In this document: positions 7,991 through 16,746 of the stretch, in pieces
Position numbering within the stretch: position 1 is the stretch's first letter
Layout: the number at the start of each line of letters is the position of its first letter
Source of the DNA: Poriferisocius sp965200775
Lineage (GTDB): Bacteria > Actinomycetota > Acidimicrobiia > Acidimicrobiales > Bin134
DNA length: 64,000 bases
NCBI GenBank assembly: GCA_965200775.1
Contig: OZ241383.1
Span: 1,798,001-1,862,000, forward strand
Reading direction: 5' to 3'
The notes under the pieces: model-generated
What the model saw: the letters and a program-made list of their open reading frames with translations, nothing else
What the model was told of the DNA's origin: nothing
Databases searched by the model: none
Made by a program: the position numbers and the translations under genes

Positions 7991-8758
7991 ATGGGCACAG
8001 CATTCGGGATCGACATAGGGGGCAGCGGCATGAAGGCCGCACCGGTGGATTTGAGCACCGGCACACTGGCCGACAACCGCCTCCGGCTGCCCACCCCAAA
8101 ACCGGGCACTCCCGAAAAGGTGTGCGAGGTGGTGGAGGAGCTGGTGGGGTCGTTCTCCTGGGACGGTCCGGTGGGGTGCGCCTTCCCCGCTCCCATCACC
8201 CACGGCACAGTCAAGTGGGTGGCCCATCTGGACGACTCGTGGGCCGGGGTCAAGATTGCCGATGTGTTGAGCGACCGGATCGGCCTTCCGGTGACGATCA
8301 TCAACGACGCAGACGCTGCCGGGATAGCCGAGATGACCCACGGCTCAGGGGTGGGCCGGATGGGGACGGTGTGCTTCACCGCATTCGGCACCGGAATCGG
8401 CAGCTCCGTGTTTGTGAACGGGAACCTGGTTCCCAACACCGAGTTCGGCCACCTATACCTGGCCGGGCACGACGACGACGTTGAGACGTGGACTGCGGCC
8501 AAGGTTCGCCAAAGAGACGACCTGGAGTGGACGGAATGGGTGGCCCGGGCCCAGCAGTACCTTCAGCATCTGGAGCGGATCATCTCACCCGACCTGTTCA
8601 TTCTGGGCGGGGGCATCAGCAAGAAGTTCGACGAGTGGGGACCGCTGCTGACCATCGATACCGAGATTTTGCCGGCCCATATGCGAAACGACGCCGGCAT
8701 CGTCGGTGCGGCCATGGCGACGGTGGGGTGGCGGGCCGCCGACTCAGGCATGAACTAA
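7991..8758 (+). CDS. ppgK: Polyphosphate glucokinase
   Basis: 255-residue ROK-family kinase that phosphorylates glucose with polyphosphate (and usually ATP) to glucose 6-phosphate. Visible motifs: phosphate-binding DIGGSGMK (8-15), catalytic Asp106 in INDADAAG, second phosphate loop FGTGIGSSVF (about 135-145), and LFILGGGISKKFDE near the C-terminus. Length fits actinobacterial PPGK (about 250-265). The ATG at 7991 is preferred over upstream in-frame codons because a -10-like TACGAA lies exactly 6 bases upstream, suggesting leaderless translation. It is convergent with the thioesterase gene. Confidence 0.93.
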   Translation: MGTAFGIDIGGSGMKAAPVDLSTGTLADNRLRLPTPKPGTPEKVCEVVEELVGSFSWDGPVGCAFPAPITHGTVKWVAHLDDSWAGVKIADVLSDRIGLPVTIINDADAAGIAEMTHGSGVGRMGTVCFTAFGTGIGSSVFVNGNLVPNTEFGHLYLAGHDDDVETWTAAKVRQRDDLEWTEWVARAQQYLQHLERIISPDLFILGGGISKKFDEWGPLLTIDTEILPAHMRNDAGIVGAAMATVGWRAADSGMN

Positions 8759-8784
8759 CCCCGCAAGGCCCCGAGTGGGTGGGA

Positions 8785-9588
8785 TTAGTAGCGGGCTCGG
8801 GACTCGATGAACTGCGAGGCAGAGCTGAGGGCGCACAGGCCGGTCTCGTCGAACAGCAGGGCCCGGGATTGGCCGATCCCGTCGGGGTCGGCCCAGGTTT
8901 GGGCGTCGATCCCGATCCATTCACCTTCCGGGTAGCGCACCACATGGATGGTGAGGTCGGGGTTGATTGACACGTACTGCTCGTAGGGCAGGAACCCGGC
9001 CATGCCGCTGGTGAAGTCGGACAGGGCCATCAACCGGACGAGCGGGGTGGTGGCCTCCCCCCGCACGAAGGGCACCTTGAGCCGGACCCACGTCTTGCTG
9101 GGGGTGCCCGAGCGGTGGCCTCCCTCCACCCGATCGAACTCCACCACGTGGGGGAAGCCCGAGGGCATCATCGACGACGGAGACGGTAGGTCGGGGCGTT
9201 CCCCGCATCCCGGCAGGGGCGGGAGCGGGGCGTCGGGCTGGCGGTAGGGAGACAGATCGATTTCGGCACCGGTGCGCACCAGCAGCGCTGTGGCCGATGC
9301 AACCGGCTCATCACCGTGATGCAATCGGGAAACAACGGTTTGGATCCGCTTGCCTGTGCGGAGCACCTCGGTGGACACGGCCAGGCGCTGCACCGGCACC
9401 CGGCGCAACATGTCGAGGGTGAAACGAGCCACCCGCATGGGTACCGGTGTTGGTGCCTGCTCGACCGACCGGGCCAGTAGTCCGGCCACCGCACCGCCGT
9501 GCTGGGCACCGAGGTCCCACGGGCCCTGGGCGAACTCGGTCGGGATGGCTATGTCGCCGTCGAGATCGAAGATGGCTTCCTCGCTCAC
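8785..9588 (-). CDS. Acyl-CoA thioesterase-like (double hot-dog) protein
   Basis: 267 residues with the layout of actinobacterial thioesterase-family proteins (TesB-like double hot-dog): GPWDLGAQHGGAVAGLLARSVEQ near the N-terminus, RVARFTLDMLRRVPVQ, and a second half with SINPDLTIHVVRYPEGEWIGIDAQTWADPDGIGQSRALLFDETG. Expected to hydrolyse acyl-CoA esters in the cytoplasm. The start is set at a GTG (VSEEAIFDLDGD); no ATG is available in frame. It is divergent from the HSL-type hydrolase 98 bases away. Confidence 0.75.
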   Translation of the reverse strand: MSEEAIFDLDGDIAIPTEFAQGPWDLGAQHGGAVAGLLARSVEQAPTPVPMRVARFTLDMLRRVPVQRLAVSTEVLRTGKRIQTVVSRLHHGDEPVASATALLVRTGAEIDLSPYRQPDAPLPPLPGCGERPDLPSPSSMMPSGFPHVVEFDRVEGGHRSGTPSKTWVRLKVPFVRGEATTPLVRLMALSDFTSGMAGFLPYEQYVSINPDLTIHVVRYPEGEWIGIDAQTWADPDGIGQSRALLFDETGLCALSSASQFIESRARY

Positions 9589-9686
9589 GAAGTCCGAAAC
9601 GTAGTGCCGCAGTACACGAGGGCACGAGACGGACGGGCTCTGTGGCAGAATCCGCCTACGAGCCGCCAACAAGGCAGGAGAAAGCG

Positions 9687-10625
9687 ATGCAACTCTGGGA
9701 CGACACGATTGATGGGCTCCGGGCCGAGGCCAACGCCATGCTGGAGAATTTGCCGTCGCCCGCCGTCGACCTGCCCGAGGAGCCGGCGGCGCGGGCGCAG
9801 GCCATGCGCCAGAACATGATCGCCATGGAGCGCGAACCGTCGCCCATGGCCGTCGAGTCCACCATCCCTGGGCCTGCCGGGGACATCCCGGTTCGGCTGT
9901 TCGTCCCCGATGAGCCCCGAGCCATGTTCCTTCACATTCACGGTGGTGGCTGGATTGTGGGTCGCTCACAAATGATGGATCTGGGCAACGAGCAACTGGC
10001 CAAAAACCACCGGCTGGCGGTTCTCTCGGTGGACTACCGGCTGGCTCCCGAGAACCCCTACCCGGCGGGGCCGGACGACTGCGAGGCGGCGGCAGCTTGG
10101 ATGCTGGAGCACGGCCCCGACCTTTGGGGCACCAACAAGATGTTCATCGGGGGCGAGTCAGCCGGCGGGCATCTGGCCGCGGTCACTTTGCTGCGGGTGC
10201 GGGACCGGCTGGAGGCCATCGACCGGGTGCTGGGGGCCAACCTGGTGTTCGGCTGGTACGACCTGCGGGGCACCCCGTCGATCTTCGGCAACGGCGGGAA
10301 CCCCGACATGCTCGAACCGGGGGGAATGCAGTTCATGATCGAGTCGTTCACCCCCGGCATGTCGGAGGCCGAACGGCGTGATCCAGATGTGTCCCCCCTG
10401 TTCGCCGACCTCACCGGCCTGCCCCCCTGTCTGGTGTCGGTGGGCACCTTCGACCACCTACTGGACGACTCGCTGTTCTTCGCCATCCGCATGGCCGCGG
10501 CCGAATCCCCGGTGGAACTGGCCGTGTACCCCGACTCCCCCCACGGCTTCATGGTCTTCCCCTCGGAGATAGCCAAAGCCCACACCGCCCGCTTCAACGA
10601 CTGGATCGAGGCGCAACTGGGCTAA
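9687..10625 (+). CDS. Alpha/beta hydrolase, HSL family (esterase/lipase)
   Basis: 312-residue hormone-sensitive-lipase-type hydrolase. Oxyanion-hole motif HGGGW (85-89), nucleophile Ser158 in GESAGG, YRLAPENPYPA (family block), and the Asp/His pair in GTFDHLLDDS and PDSPHGF. Probably a carboxylesterase acting on short acyl or xenobiotic esters; a substrate cannot be read from sequence. The ATG is preceded by AGGCAGGAG. The last 44 bases, including the stop codon, are repeated 65 bases further on (see repeat). Confidence 0.88.
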   Translation: MQLWDDTIDGLRAEANAMLENLPSPAVDLPEEPAARAQAMRQNMIAMEREPSPMAVESTIPGPAGDIPVRLFVPDEPRAMFLHIHGGGWIVGRSQMMDLGNEQLAKNHRLAVLSVDYRLAPENPYPAGPDDCEAAAAWMLEHGPDLWGTNKMFIGGESAGGHLAAVTLLRVRDRLEAIDRVLGANLVFGWYDLRGTPSIFGNGGNPDMLEPGGMQFMIESFTPGMSEAERRDPDVSPLFADLTGLPPCLVSVGTFDHLLDDSLFFAIRMAAAESPVELAVYPDSPHGFMVFPSEIAKAHTARFNDWIEAQLG

Positions 10626-10693
10626 AGCGGCACGTCTACCTCAGTTAGGCCGCCCGCTTCAATGACTGGATCGAGGCGCAACTGGGCTAAAGC
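10585..10693. repeat. 44-bp direct repeat of the hydrolase gene's 3' end, stop codon included
   Basis: 10585-10628 recurs at 10650-10693 with a single mismatch (period 65). The first copy holds the last 13 codons and TAA of the hydrolase gene; the second is untranslated and lies just before the 3' end of the convergent helicase gene. One of four such stop-spanning duplications in this window. Confidence 0.95.
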
Positions 10694-10700
10694 CAGTTGG

Positions 10701-12791
10701 CTAGCGCAAACGCTCCCACTCCTCCAGGAGGCTGGAGTCCACGGCCCGCAGCAGAGCGTGCAGATCGGCGGTGAGTTCCGCGAGGCTGTCGTTGACTGCG
10801 GTGGGGGGAACTGTCTGGACCAGGGCCTTGTAGCAGTCGGACAGGTAGCGCAAAAGCACACCTTCGGAGCGCTTGATGCCGTAGCGGGAGACGTACTGGT
10901 TGAAGGTGTCGCCGTGCTCGAAGAGGTCGCGGGCCACCGACTTGGGCTGGGGATGGTCGTGGCCCACCCATGGGTGGTAGCGGGCGAACACCGCGAAGGC
11001 CGGTTCGATGAACTCGGCCTCGGGTCGTGGCCAGGTGGTCTCATTCAAACGAGCCATGCGCTCGTCGTAAGGTACCTGTTCGGCTTTCATCTGCGCCATC
11101 AGGTCGTCGCGGGCCTTGTCGCGCTGGGCCAGCAGCACCACCGTCGGGTTCTCCAGAACCGACTCCACCACGCTTAGGGCCTGAAAGTGGTAGTCGTCCA
11201 CATCGATGTCGAGGGCGTCGAGCGCCTCGACGGCGAACAAGCCGAGCGGCTGGTTCAGCCGGAACTCGTCCTGTAGATCGAGGTTCACCCGCACCGGTCG
11301 GCCCCGGTCGTGGGGAGAGTCGAGTGTTTCCACGATTCCGGCGTCGATCAGCGACCGGAACACCCCCACCGCTCGGCGGATGTGGTCCCGTTGGCGAGCT
11401 CGGGGCTCGTGGTTGTCCGTGAGCAGGCGCTTCATGGCGGCGCACCCGTCCCCGGGCCGGTCGAGCACGTTGAGCATCATGGCGTGGGACACGGCGAAGC
11501 TCGACTCCAGGGTCTCGGGCTGCCCCTCCCAGAGCCGGGTCAGCGTGTCGCCGTCGTAGTGGGCATAGTTGTGCTCCGGCGGCTTCTTCTTTACCAGCTT
11601 GCGGCGCCTGGCCGGGTCGGAACCGGCCTTGACCTCGGCCCGGCGGTTCTCAATCACGTGCTCGGGGGCCTGCACCCACACGCTGCCTTCCTTGTCGAAC
11701 CCCCTGCGGCCGGCCCGGCCCGCGATCTGTTGGAAGTCCCGCACCGACAACACCCGTGTGCGGCGCCCGTCGTACTTGTAGAGCCGGGTGAACAGCACGG
11801 TGCGGATCGGCACGTTCACTCCCACACCGAGGGTGTCGGTGCCGCAGATCAGCCGGAGGTGCCCCTGCTGGGCCAGCTTCTCCACCAACAGCCGGTACTT
11901 GGGCAGCAACCCGGCGTGGTGTACCCCCACCCCTGCCAGCACGAACCGGCGCAGGTCCTTGCCGAACGGGGTGTCGAACCGGAAGCCGCCCAACGCCTCT
12001 TTTACCGCGGCCTTGGCTTCGGCGTCGAGCACGTCAAGGCTGGTGAGGCTCTGAGCCTGGGCGGTGGCCTCCCGTTGAGTGAAGTGGACGATGTAGACCG
12101 GCGCCTTGCCACCGGCCAGAAGCTCGGCGATGGACACATGCAGCGGGGTTTCCCGGTACTCCACATCCAGCGGCACCGGCCGCTGGGCCGAGGCCACCAG
12201 AGCGGTGGGACGCCGGTTGCGACCGGTCAGGTCACGGCGGAGAGTTGTGGTGTCGCCCAGGGTGGCGGACATGAGCAGGAACTGGTGCCGGTTCAGCTCC
12301 AGCAGCGGCACCTGCCAGGCCCAGCCCCGGTCCCGGTCGCCGTAGTAGTGGAACTCGTCCATTACCACCAGGTCGACGTCGGTGTCCGGGCCCGAGCGCA
12401 GGGCCCGCTGAGCCAGGATCTCCGCGGTGCAGGCGATCACAGATGCCCCACCGTTCACGGTGGCGTCGCCGGTGACCATCCCCACACGTTCGGCCCCGAA
12501 CGCGGCCACCAGCTCGAAGAACTTCTCGCTGACCAGGGCCTTGATCGGCGCGGTGTACACCGCTCGCCGACCCTGGGCCAGCGCGGCGAAGGCCCCGGCC
12601 AGCGCCACCAGCGACTTCCCCGACCCGGTTGGGGTGGCCAGCACCACGTTGTCGCCGGCCAGGAGCCGCAACACCGCTTCCTCCTGGTGGGGATACAGCT
12701 CCAGGCCCGTGGCCTCGGCCCACTCGAAGATCGCGCCGAGCACTTCGTCGGGTTCCCCTGTGGCGGGCATGAAGTCTCCGAGGGCGGGCAT
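10701..12791 (-). CDS. Ski2-like DEAD/DEAH-box RNA helicase (DUF3516 type)
   Basis: 696-residue superfamily 2 helicase. Motif I TPTGSGKS (53-60), motif II DEFH (145-148, the Ski2/DEVH-like variant), motif III SATLGD (175-180), motif VI QIAGRAGRRG (around 360), then an all-helical C-terminal region with the actinobacterial DUF3516 character. Likely a cytoplasmic ATP-dependent RNA helicase involved in RNA turnover or ribosome biology; the exact role of the actinobacterial family is not something I can establish from sequence. Length is within the family range. Confidence 0.87.
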   Translation of the reverse strand: MPALGDFMPATGEPDEVLGAIFEWAEATGLELYPHQEEAVLRLLAGDNVVLATPTGSGKSLVALAGAFAALAQGRRAVYTAPIKALVSEKFFELVAAFGAERVGMVTGDATVNGGASVIACTAEILAQRALRSGPDTDVDLVVMDEFHYYGDRDRGWAWQVPLLELNRHQFLLMSATLGDTTTLRRDLTGRNRRPTALVASAQRPVPLDVEYRETPLHVSIAELLAGGKAPVYIVHFTQREATAQAQSLTSLDVLDAEAKAAVKEALGGFRFDTPFGKDLRRFVLAGVGVHHAGLLPKYRLLVEKLAQQGHLRLICGTDTLGVGVNVPIRTVLFTRLYKYDGRRTRVLSVRDFQQIAGRAGRRGFDKEGSVWVQAPEHVIENRRAEVKAGSDPARRRKLVKKKPPEHNYAHYDGDTLTRLWEGQPETLESSFAVSHAMMLNVLDRPGDGCAAMKRLLTDNHEPRARQRDHIRRAVGVFRSLIDAGIVETLDSPHDRGRPVRVNLDLQDEFRLNQPLGLFAVEALDALDIDVDDYHFQALSVVESVLENPTVVLLAQRDKARDDLMAQMKAEQVPYDERMARLNETTWPRPEAEFIEPAFAVFARYHPWVGHDHPQPKSVARDLFEHGDTFNQYVSRYGIKRSEGVLLRYLSDCYKALVQTVPPTAVNDSLAELTADLHALLRAVDSSLLEEWERLR

Positions 12792-13080
12792 AGCTCAACC
12801 AGGGTACGAGGCGCCGGAGCGGATCAGGCTTATGCCCAGACCGGAGTTTGCCCGTCACGGGCTTCACCCTGCCGCCGGCCGGGAGCCAACACCCCTGGCA
12901 GATACCGCTTTTCTTCATCTCCAGTTAGTGGCCTGCGATTTGCTGGAAACCTACCGGCGAACTCTCGGAAAAAAATCTTCCCCAATGACAGCTGTTCGGT
13001 AGTTCACCGGGCGAGTATGCCGCCCGCTTCCTTGCGGACCGTGTTCGGCGGCGAAGGGGAAGCCGGAAAGGAGACAACCC

Positions 13081-13296
13081 ATGAAACACCCCGCGGAGAA
13101 CCTCATCGGCCCCGCGGCAGCCTGCCAGATGCTCGGCATCAACCAGGAGTACCTGCTTCGAGGCATTGACGACGGCATCGTGCCCTCTTACCGCATCGGC
13201 AGTGCTGTCCGATTTCGGCCCTCGGAGCTGCGTCATCCGGCGCTGTCGGGCCTCGCTGAGTTTTACCGCGAACGCGGCAAGCATTTCGCCGCCTGA
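13081..13296 (+). CDS. Small excisionase/MerR-like helix-turn-helix protein
   Basis: 71-residue protein with an HTH_17 (excisionase-type winged helix) pattern: a helix pair from AAACQMLGINQEYLLRGIDDG and a wing VPSYRIGSAVRFRPSEL. A strong Shine-Dalgarno (AAAGGAGA) precedes the ATG. Such stand-alone proteins are either recombination directionality factors or small regulators; no integrase lies nearby, so a regulator is more likely. The 3' end is followed by a strong hairpin. Confidence 0.75.
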   Translation: MKHPAENLIGPAAACQMLGINQEYLLRGIDDGIVPSYRIGSAVRFRPSELRHPALSGLAEFYRERGKHFAA

Positions 13297-13302
13297 ACCC
13301 CC

Positions 13303-13338
13303 GCCCCCGGTTGCGCTCTCCCTCACGCAGCCGGGGGC
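13303..13338. terminator. Strong hairpin between convergent genes
   Basis: Stem GCCCCCGGTTGCG (13303-13315) pairs with CGCAGCCGGGGGC (13326-13338), 13 bp with one G-T pair and a 10-base loop. No U-tract follows, as is usual for high-GC actinobacterial terminators. It lies between the small HTH gene and the convergent amidohydrolase gene and could serve both. Confidence 0.6.
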
Positions 13339-13371
13339 GCTGGGCTCCCGTTGCTGCTGGAGCCGGTGGAG

Positions 13372-15087
13372 TTAGGGCAGGACTGTTTCGGTGTCCCGGC
13401 CGGAGCGCAGGAGGGTGCCCGGCGTGGCACCGGTGGGCCGGCCGTCGGTGATGGTGGCGGTGCCGTTGACCAATACATGCTCCACTCCAACCGAGCCCGC
13501 GTAGAGGCGCTCGCAGCCTCCGGGGAGGTCGGCGCGTTCCACAATGGGCTCGGAGGCCACGGTTTCGGGGTTGAACACCACCAGATCGGCCTGGAAACCC
13601 TCGGTCACCTGGCCTCGGCCCTTCAGCCCGAACAGGCGAGCGGGTACGTCGGTCATCAGCTGCACACACTCCTCCATCGACAGCAGTGCCAGGTCGCGCA
13701 CCGGGCCGGCCAGCATCTCGGTGGGGTACCGGGCTCCGCACATGCGGTCGAGGTGAGCGCCGGCGTCCGAGCCGCCGACCAGCACCCTCTGATCTCGCCA
13801 CAGCTCGGCCCTCTGCTGCCAGGCCAGCTCGATGTCGTCGGACGACTGGGGCCACAACGCCGTCTTGAGGTCGTCGGCCACCACTATGTCGAGCAGGGTG
13901 TCGAACGGTTCCGTGCCCCGTTCGGCGGCGATGTCGCCCACCCGGCGTCCGGTGAGCCCTTCGTTCTCCGGGGCGTAGGTGTCGCCGATCTCCATGTTGG
14001 ACCAGTTCGAGATGAACTGGAACGGCCCTTCGGAGCTACGGGCCTGATCGTCGAGCCATTGCCGCACGGCGGGGTCGGCCAGCTTGGCCTTCTTCTCGTC
14101 GTGGTCCAGGTACAACACGTCGCCCCAGTTGGGCAACAGGTACAGCGCGCAGTAGGTGGCGAAGTTCATCTTCAGCCCGCCGATGGACGGCATCGACAAA
14201 GCCACGATGCGCCCCCCTGCGTCGGCAGCGGCGTCGGATGCGCCCAACTGGTGCTGGGTGCGATCCATGGTGGTTGAAGCGTGGGACAGAACGTTCCAGT
14301 TGAGCGGCCGCTGGGCCCTGACCGACATCTGGGTCATCAGGTCGATCTCCTGGTCGCTGAAGTAACCCTGGCAGCCGGTGATGATGAACTCCAGCCAGGT
14401 TCCGGGATGATGCGACACCGCCTCGGACAGCGCCAGCATCTCGTTGCGGTCGGCGAAGAACGAAGGAACCGGGTCGTTGTTGCCGTCGGAATGGGTGGTG
14501 GACTGCGACGACGAGAACCCCAGCCCGCCGGCCGACAGCGCATCGCGCAGCACCTGAACCATCTCGGCCACCTGCTCGGAGGTAGCGGCGTTGCCGGTGG
14601 CGTCGGCCCCCATCACGTAGCGACGCAACGCCGAGTGGCCGACCAGAAATCCGGCGTTGACACCGATACGCCCCTCGAGAGCGTCAAGGTAATCGGCAAA
14701 GCTCGACCAGCTCCAGGGCAGACCCTGCTCCAGTGCCGGAAGGGGCATCCCCTCCACCTTGACCATCATCTTGCGGATGTAGTCGGCATCCTCCTCTTTC
14801 AACGGAGCCAGCGTGAACCCGCAGTTGCCTCCCAACACGGTGGTCACCCCGTGCTCGTTGGACGGCGAGGCCAGCGGATCCCAGAAGAGCTGGGCGTCGT
14901 AGTGGGTGTGGGCGTCGACAAAGCCCGGCGCCACCACCAGCCCATCGGCATCCAAGGTGGTGGCCGCGGCCTCCTCCACCTCACCGACGGCGACGATTCG
15001 CCCCCCCCTTATTCCCACATCGGCGGCAAACCCCGGCGATCCGGTGCCGTCCACCACTGTTCCACCCTTGATGACCAAGTCCAGCAT
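13372..15087 (-). CDS. N-acyl-D-amino-acid deacylase-like amidohydrolase
   Basis: 571-residue metal-dependent amidohydrolase of the D-aminoacylase group. MLDLVIKGGTVVDGTGSPG at the start, metal-binding HTH in APGFVDAHTHYDAQ (about 62-66), TVLGGNCGFTLAP, LVGHSALR, SDAGAHLDRMCG (late metal/Asp block), and the composite beta-domain at the end (GFQADLVVFNPETV). It probably hydrolyses N-acyl-D-amino acids or a related amide; the substrate is inferred only from family. An ATG at 15087 is used; a GTG two codons upstream is an alternative. Confidence 0.82.
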   Translation of the reverse strand: MLDLVIKGGTVVDGTGSPGFAADVGIRGGRIVAVGEVEEAAATTLDADGLVVAPGFVDAHTHYDAQLFWDPLASPSNEHGVTTVLGGNCGFTLAPLKEEDADYIRKMMVKVEGMPLPALEQGLPWSWSSFADYLDALEGRIGVNAGFLVGHSALRRYVMGADATGNAATSEQVAEMVQVLRDALSAGGLGFSSSQSTTHSDGNNDPVPSFFADRNEMLALSEAVSHHPGTWLEFIITGCQGYFSDQEIDLMTQMSVRAQRPLNWNVLSHASTTMDRTQHQLGASDAAADAGGRIVALSMPSIGGLKMNFATYCALYLLPNWGDVLYLDHDEKKAKLADPAVRQWLDDQARSSEGPFQFISNWSNMEIGDTYAPENEGLTGRRVGDIAAERGTEPFDTLLDIVVADDLKTALWPQSSDDIELAWQQRAELWRDQRVLVGGSDAGAHLDRMCGARYPTEMLAGPVRDLALLSMEECVQLMTDVPARLFGLKGRGQVTEGFQADLVVFNPETVASEPIVERADLPGGCERLYAGSVGVEHVLVNGTATITDGRPTGATPGTLLRSGRDTETVLP

Positions 15088-15120
15088 GGCCACACACTAG
15101 GCCAAACGAGTGAAAGGACA

Positions 15121-15142
15121 CCCAGCCTGCGGCCGGGCTGGG
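15121..15142. terminator. Possible terminator hairpin downstream of the GH20-like gene
   Basis: CCCAGCC (15121-15127) pairs with GGCTGGG (15136-15142) around an 8-base loop, 24 bases after the end of the minus-strand GH20-like gene and before the next minus-strand gene. It has no U-run. Weak evidence by itself. Confidence 0.4.
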
Positions 15143-15165
15143 AGGTCGGGGGTCGCTCCGAGTGG

Positions 15166-16662
15166 TCAGCGAATGAGCTTGGCGAGGGAGTTGTCGAGGC
15201 CACCGGGCCGGCTGGAGAGAAGCCAGGCGTCGCGTTGGGCTTGGGCGGCCATCTCGAGTTCGTCGGAGGCGGGCGCTTCGACGTCGAGGCCGTGCTGAAC
15301 GGCGATGCGGCGCAAACCGATATCGGCCAGCCGGCAGGCAGCCAACATCTCCGCGGCCACAATGTCGCCACGCGGCCCGCCTATCGGTTCGCTGAAACGC
15401 TGCCGGGCCTCATCCAGGGTCTGCAGGCCGGCATCAACAGCGCCGGGGTCGGGCTCGCCGGAGCTGGGCAGGCCGGTAGGGCAGATGGCCACGAAGATGG
15501 GGCTGGCGTTGGTGGCTGCCATGGCCAGGTCTTCACCAATGTGGCCCAGGCGGTCGATCAGGGCACCGACTCCGGTTTCGCAGCCCAGAACATCGTCCAC
15601 CCTGCCTGCCACCTGCTCGGGATCGAAGACGGGGTGACCCTTCGCGGCAGCCCCGGCCCGGACCGCCGATGGCAACGACACCACCAAGGGTTGGAAGTGC
15701 CCATTGTCGCCCCAGTCGGCCAACAGGAATCCCGGTGCGCCGTTCGAGGTGCCCACCGCGGCGGCGTCGGCGATGTTGGCAGCAGCGTTGCGGTTGCGGC
15801 CGAGGAGCGTGTTCCACGTCCCCGTCCCCGGGGCCACCCAGAACGGCACGCCGGCCTCCAACAGCAGGCGGGCGTGGGACTCGAAACCAAGATGGGCATC
15901 CTCGGGCAGGCCTAGACGCTCGATCAGTTCGGGAGGCGCCAGCGACCCCCAACCGGCCGACGACGGGGCCTCGTAGTTCCACACCACCGGCACCGCTCCC
16001 TCGGGGATTTCACCGATCAGGTCGCTGTCTCGGCGTAGTTGGTCGGCCCAGAACATAACCTCGTGGCCGTCGGCGACGAGCGGCTCGATGATCCGGCGCA
16101 GATGCTCCATATACACCCCGCCCCGACCCCTAGCGGCGACCTCCAGGGCCGATACGCCGTCGCCGAGTTCGAACGGTTCGTCGCAACCGATATGAATACG
16201 GCGATGGCTGACGGCAGCGGCCATGTCCCGAGCCAGGGCCACCGCGAATTCTGCGTTGGCCGGGGTCGGTGCCAAGCAACCGGGCCTCATGGTGTCCGAT
16301 CCAAAAAGGCCGGGGGCGCCGTCGGGACACTCGGCCAGGTTCCGATACTGCTCGTAGGCCAGCCACCGCTCCATGTGGCCGAAGCAGTTCATGTTGGCCA
16401 CCAAGTCCATTCCGTTGGCCGCGCACACACCGTCGAGCCACCGCAGATCGCTCGGGGTGAGGGGCGAAGCTCCCTGCCAAACCTGGTCATGGCCGGTGTA
16501 GGCGAACGTGTGCTCCACGTAGAGCTGCAACTCGTTGAACCCGAGCCCGGCCAGAACCCCAACCAGCCATTCCAGCGTCTCGTTGGTGGGGACCCGGTCC
16601 CTGGACACATCCAGCATGTAGGCACGATGCTCGAACTCGGAGTGCGGGCCGTCAGCAGTCAT
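15166..16662 (-). CDS. Glycoside hydrolase family 20-like protein (beta-N-acetylhexosaminidase type)
   Basis: 498 residues with a (beta/alpha)8 GH20-type core. The hallmark Asp-Glu pair is D161-E162 in RRIHIGCDEPFELG, preceded by a barrel strand MDLVANMNCFGHMERW, and followed by WADQ and VVWNYEA segments typical of the barrel. No signal peptide is visible, so it appears cytoplasmic. The match to true hexosaminidases is partial (HxGCDE instead of HxGGDE), so substrate and even catalytic competence are uncertain. The ATG at 16662 gives the cleanest N-terminus. Divergent from the GMC oxidoreductase. Confidence 0.7.
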   Translation of the reverse strand: MTADGPHSEFEHRAYMLDVSRDRVPTNETLEWLVGVLAGLGFNELQLYVEHTFAYTGHDQVWQGASPLTPSDLRWLDGVCAANGMDLVANMNCFGHMERWLAYEQYRNLAECPDGAPGLFGSDTMRPGCLAPTPANAEFAVALARDMAAAVSHRRIHIGCDEPFELGDGVSALEVAARGRGGVYMEHLRRIIEPLVADGHEVMFWADQLRRDSDLIGEIPEGAVPVVWNYEAPSSAGWGSLAPPELIERLGLPEDAHLGFESHARLLLEAGVPFWVAPGTGTWNTLLGRNRNAAANIADAAAVGTSNGAPGFLLADWGDNGHFQPLVVSLPSAVRAGAAAKGHPVFDPEQVAGRVDDVLGCETGVGALIDRLGHIGEDLAMAATNASPIFVAICPTGLPSSGEPDPGAVDAGLQTLDEARQRFSEPIGGPRGDIVAAEMLAACRLADIGLRRIAVQHGLDVEAPASDELEMAAQAQRDAWLLSSRPGGLDNSLAKLIR

Positions 16663-16746
16663 CGCCAACCCCCACGCCCAGCCCGAACGAGTACTGTGAG
16701 CCCATATTCTCCAGCCTGACAGATTTGCTGCCGAAGGCGTTTGCCT

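Noticed and set aside
12792..13080. Riboswitch or structured RNA before the small HTH gene
   Set aside because: GC-rich pairing segments are present (around 12850-12890), but no known riboswitch core could be recognised.
15166..16662. Confident assignment as a classical secreted beta-hexosaminidase
   Set aside because: No signal peptide and a deviating H-x-G-C-D-E motif; kept as GH20-like only.
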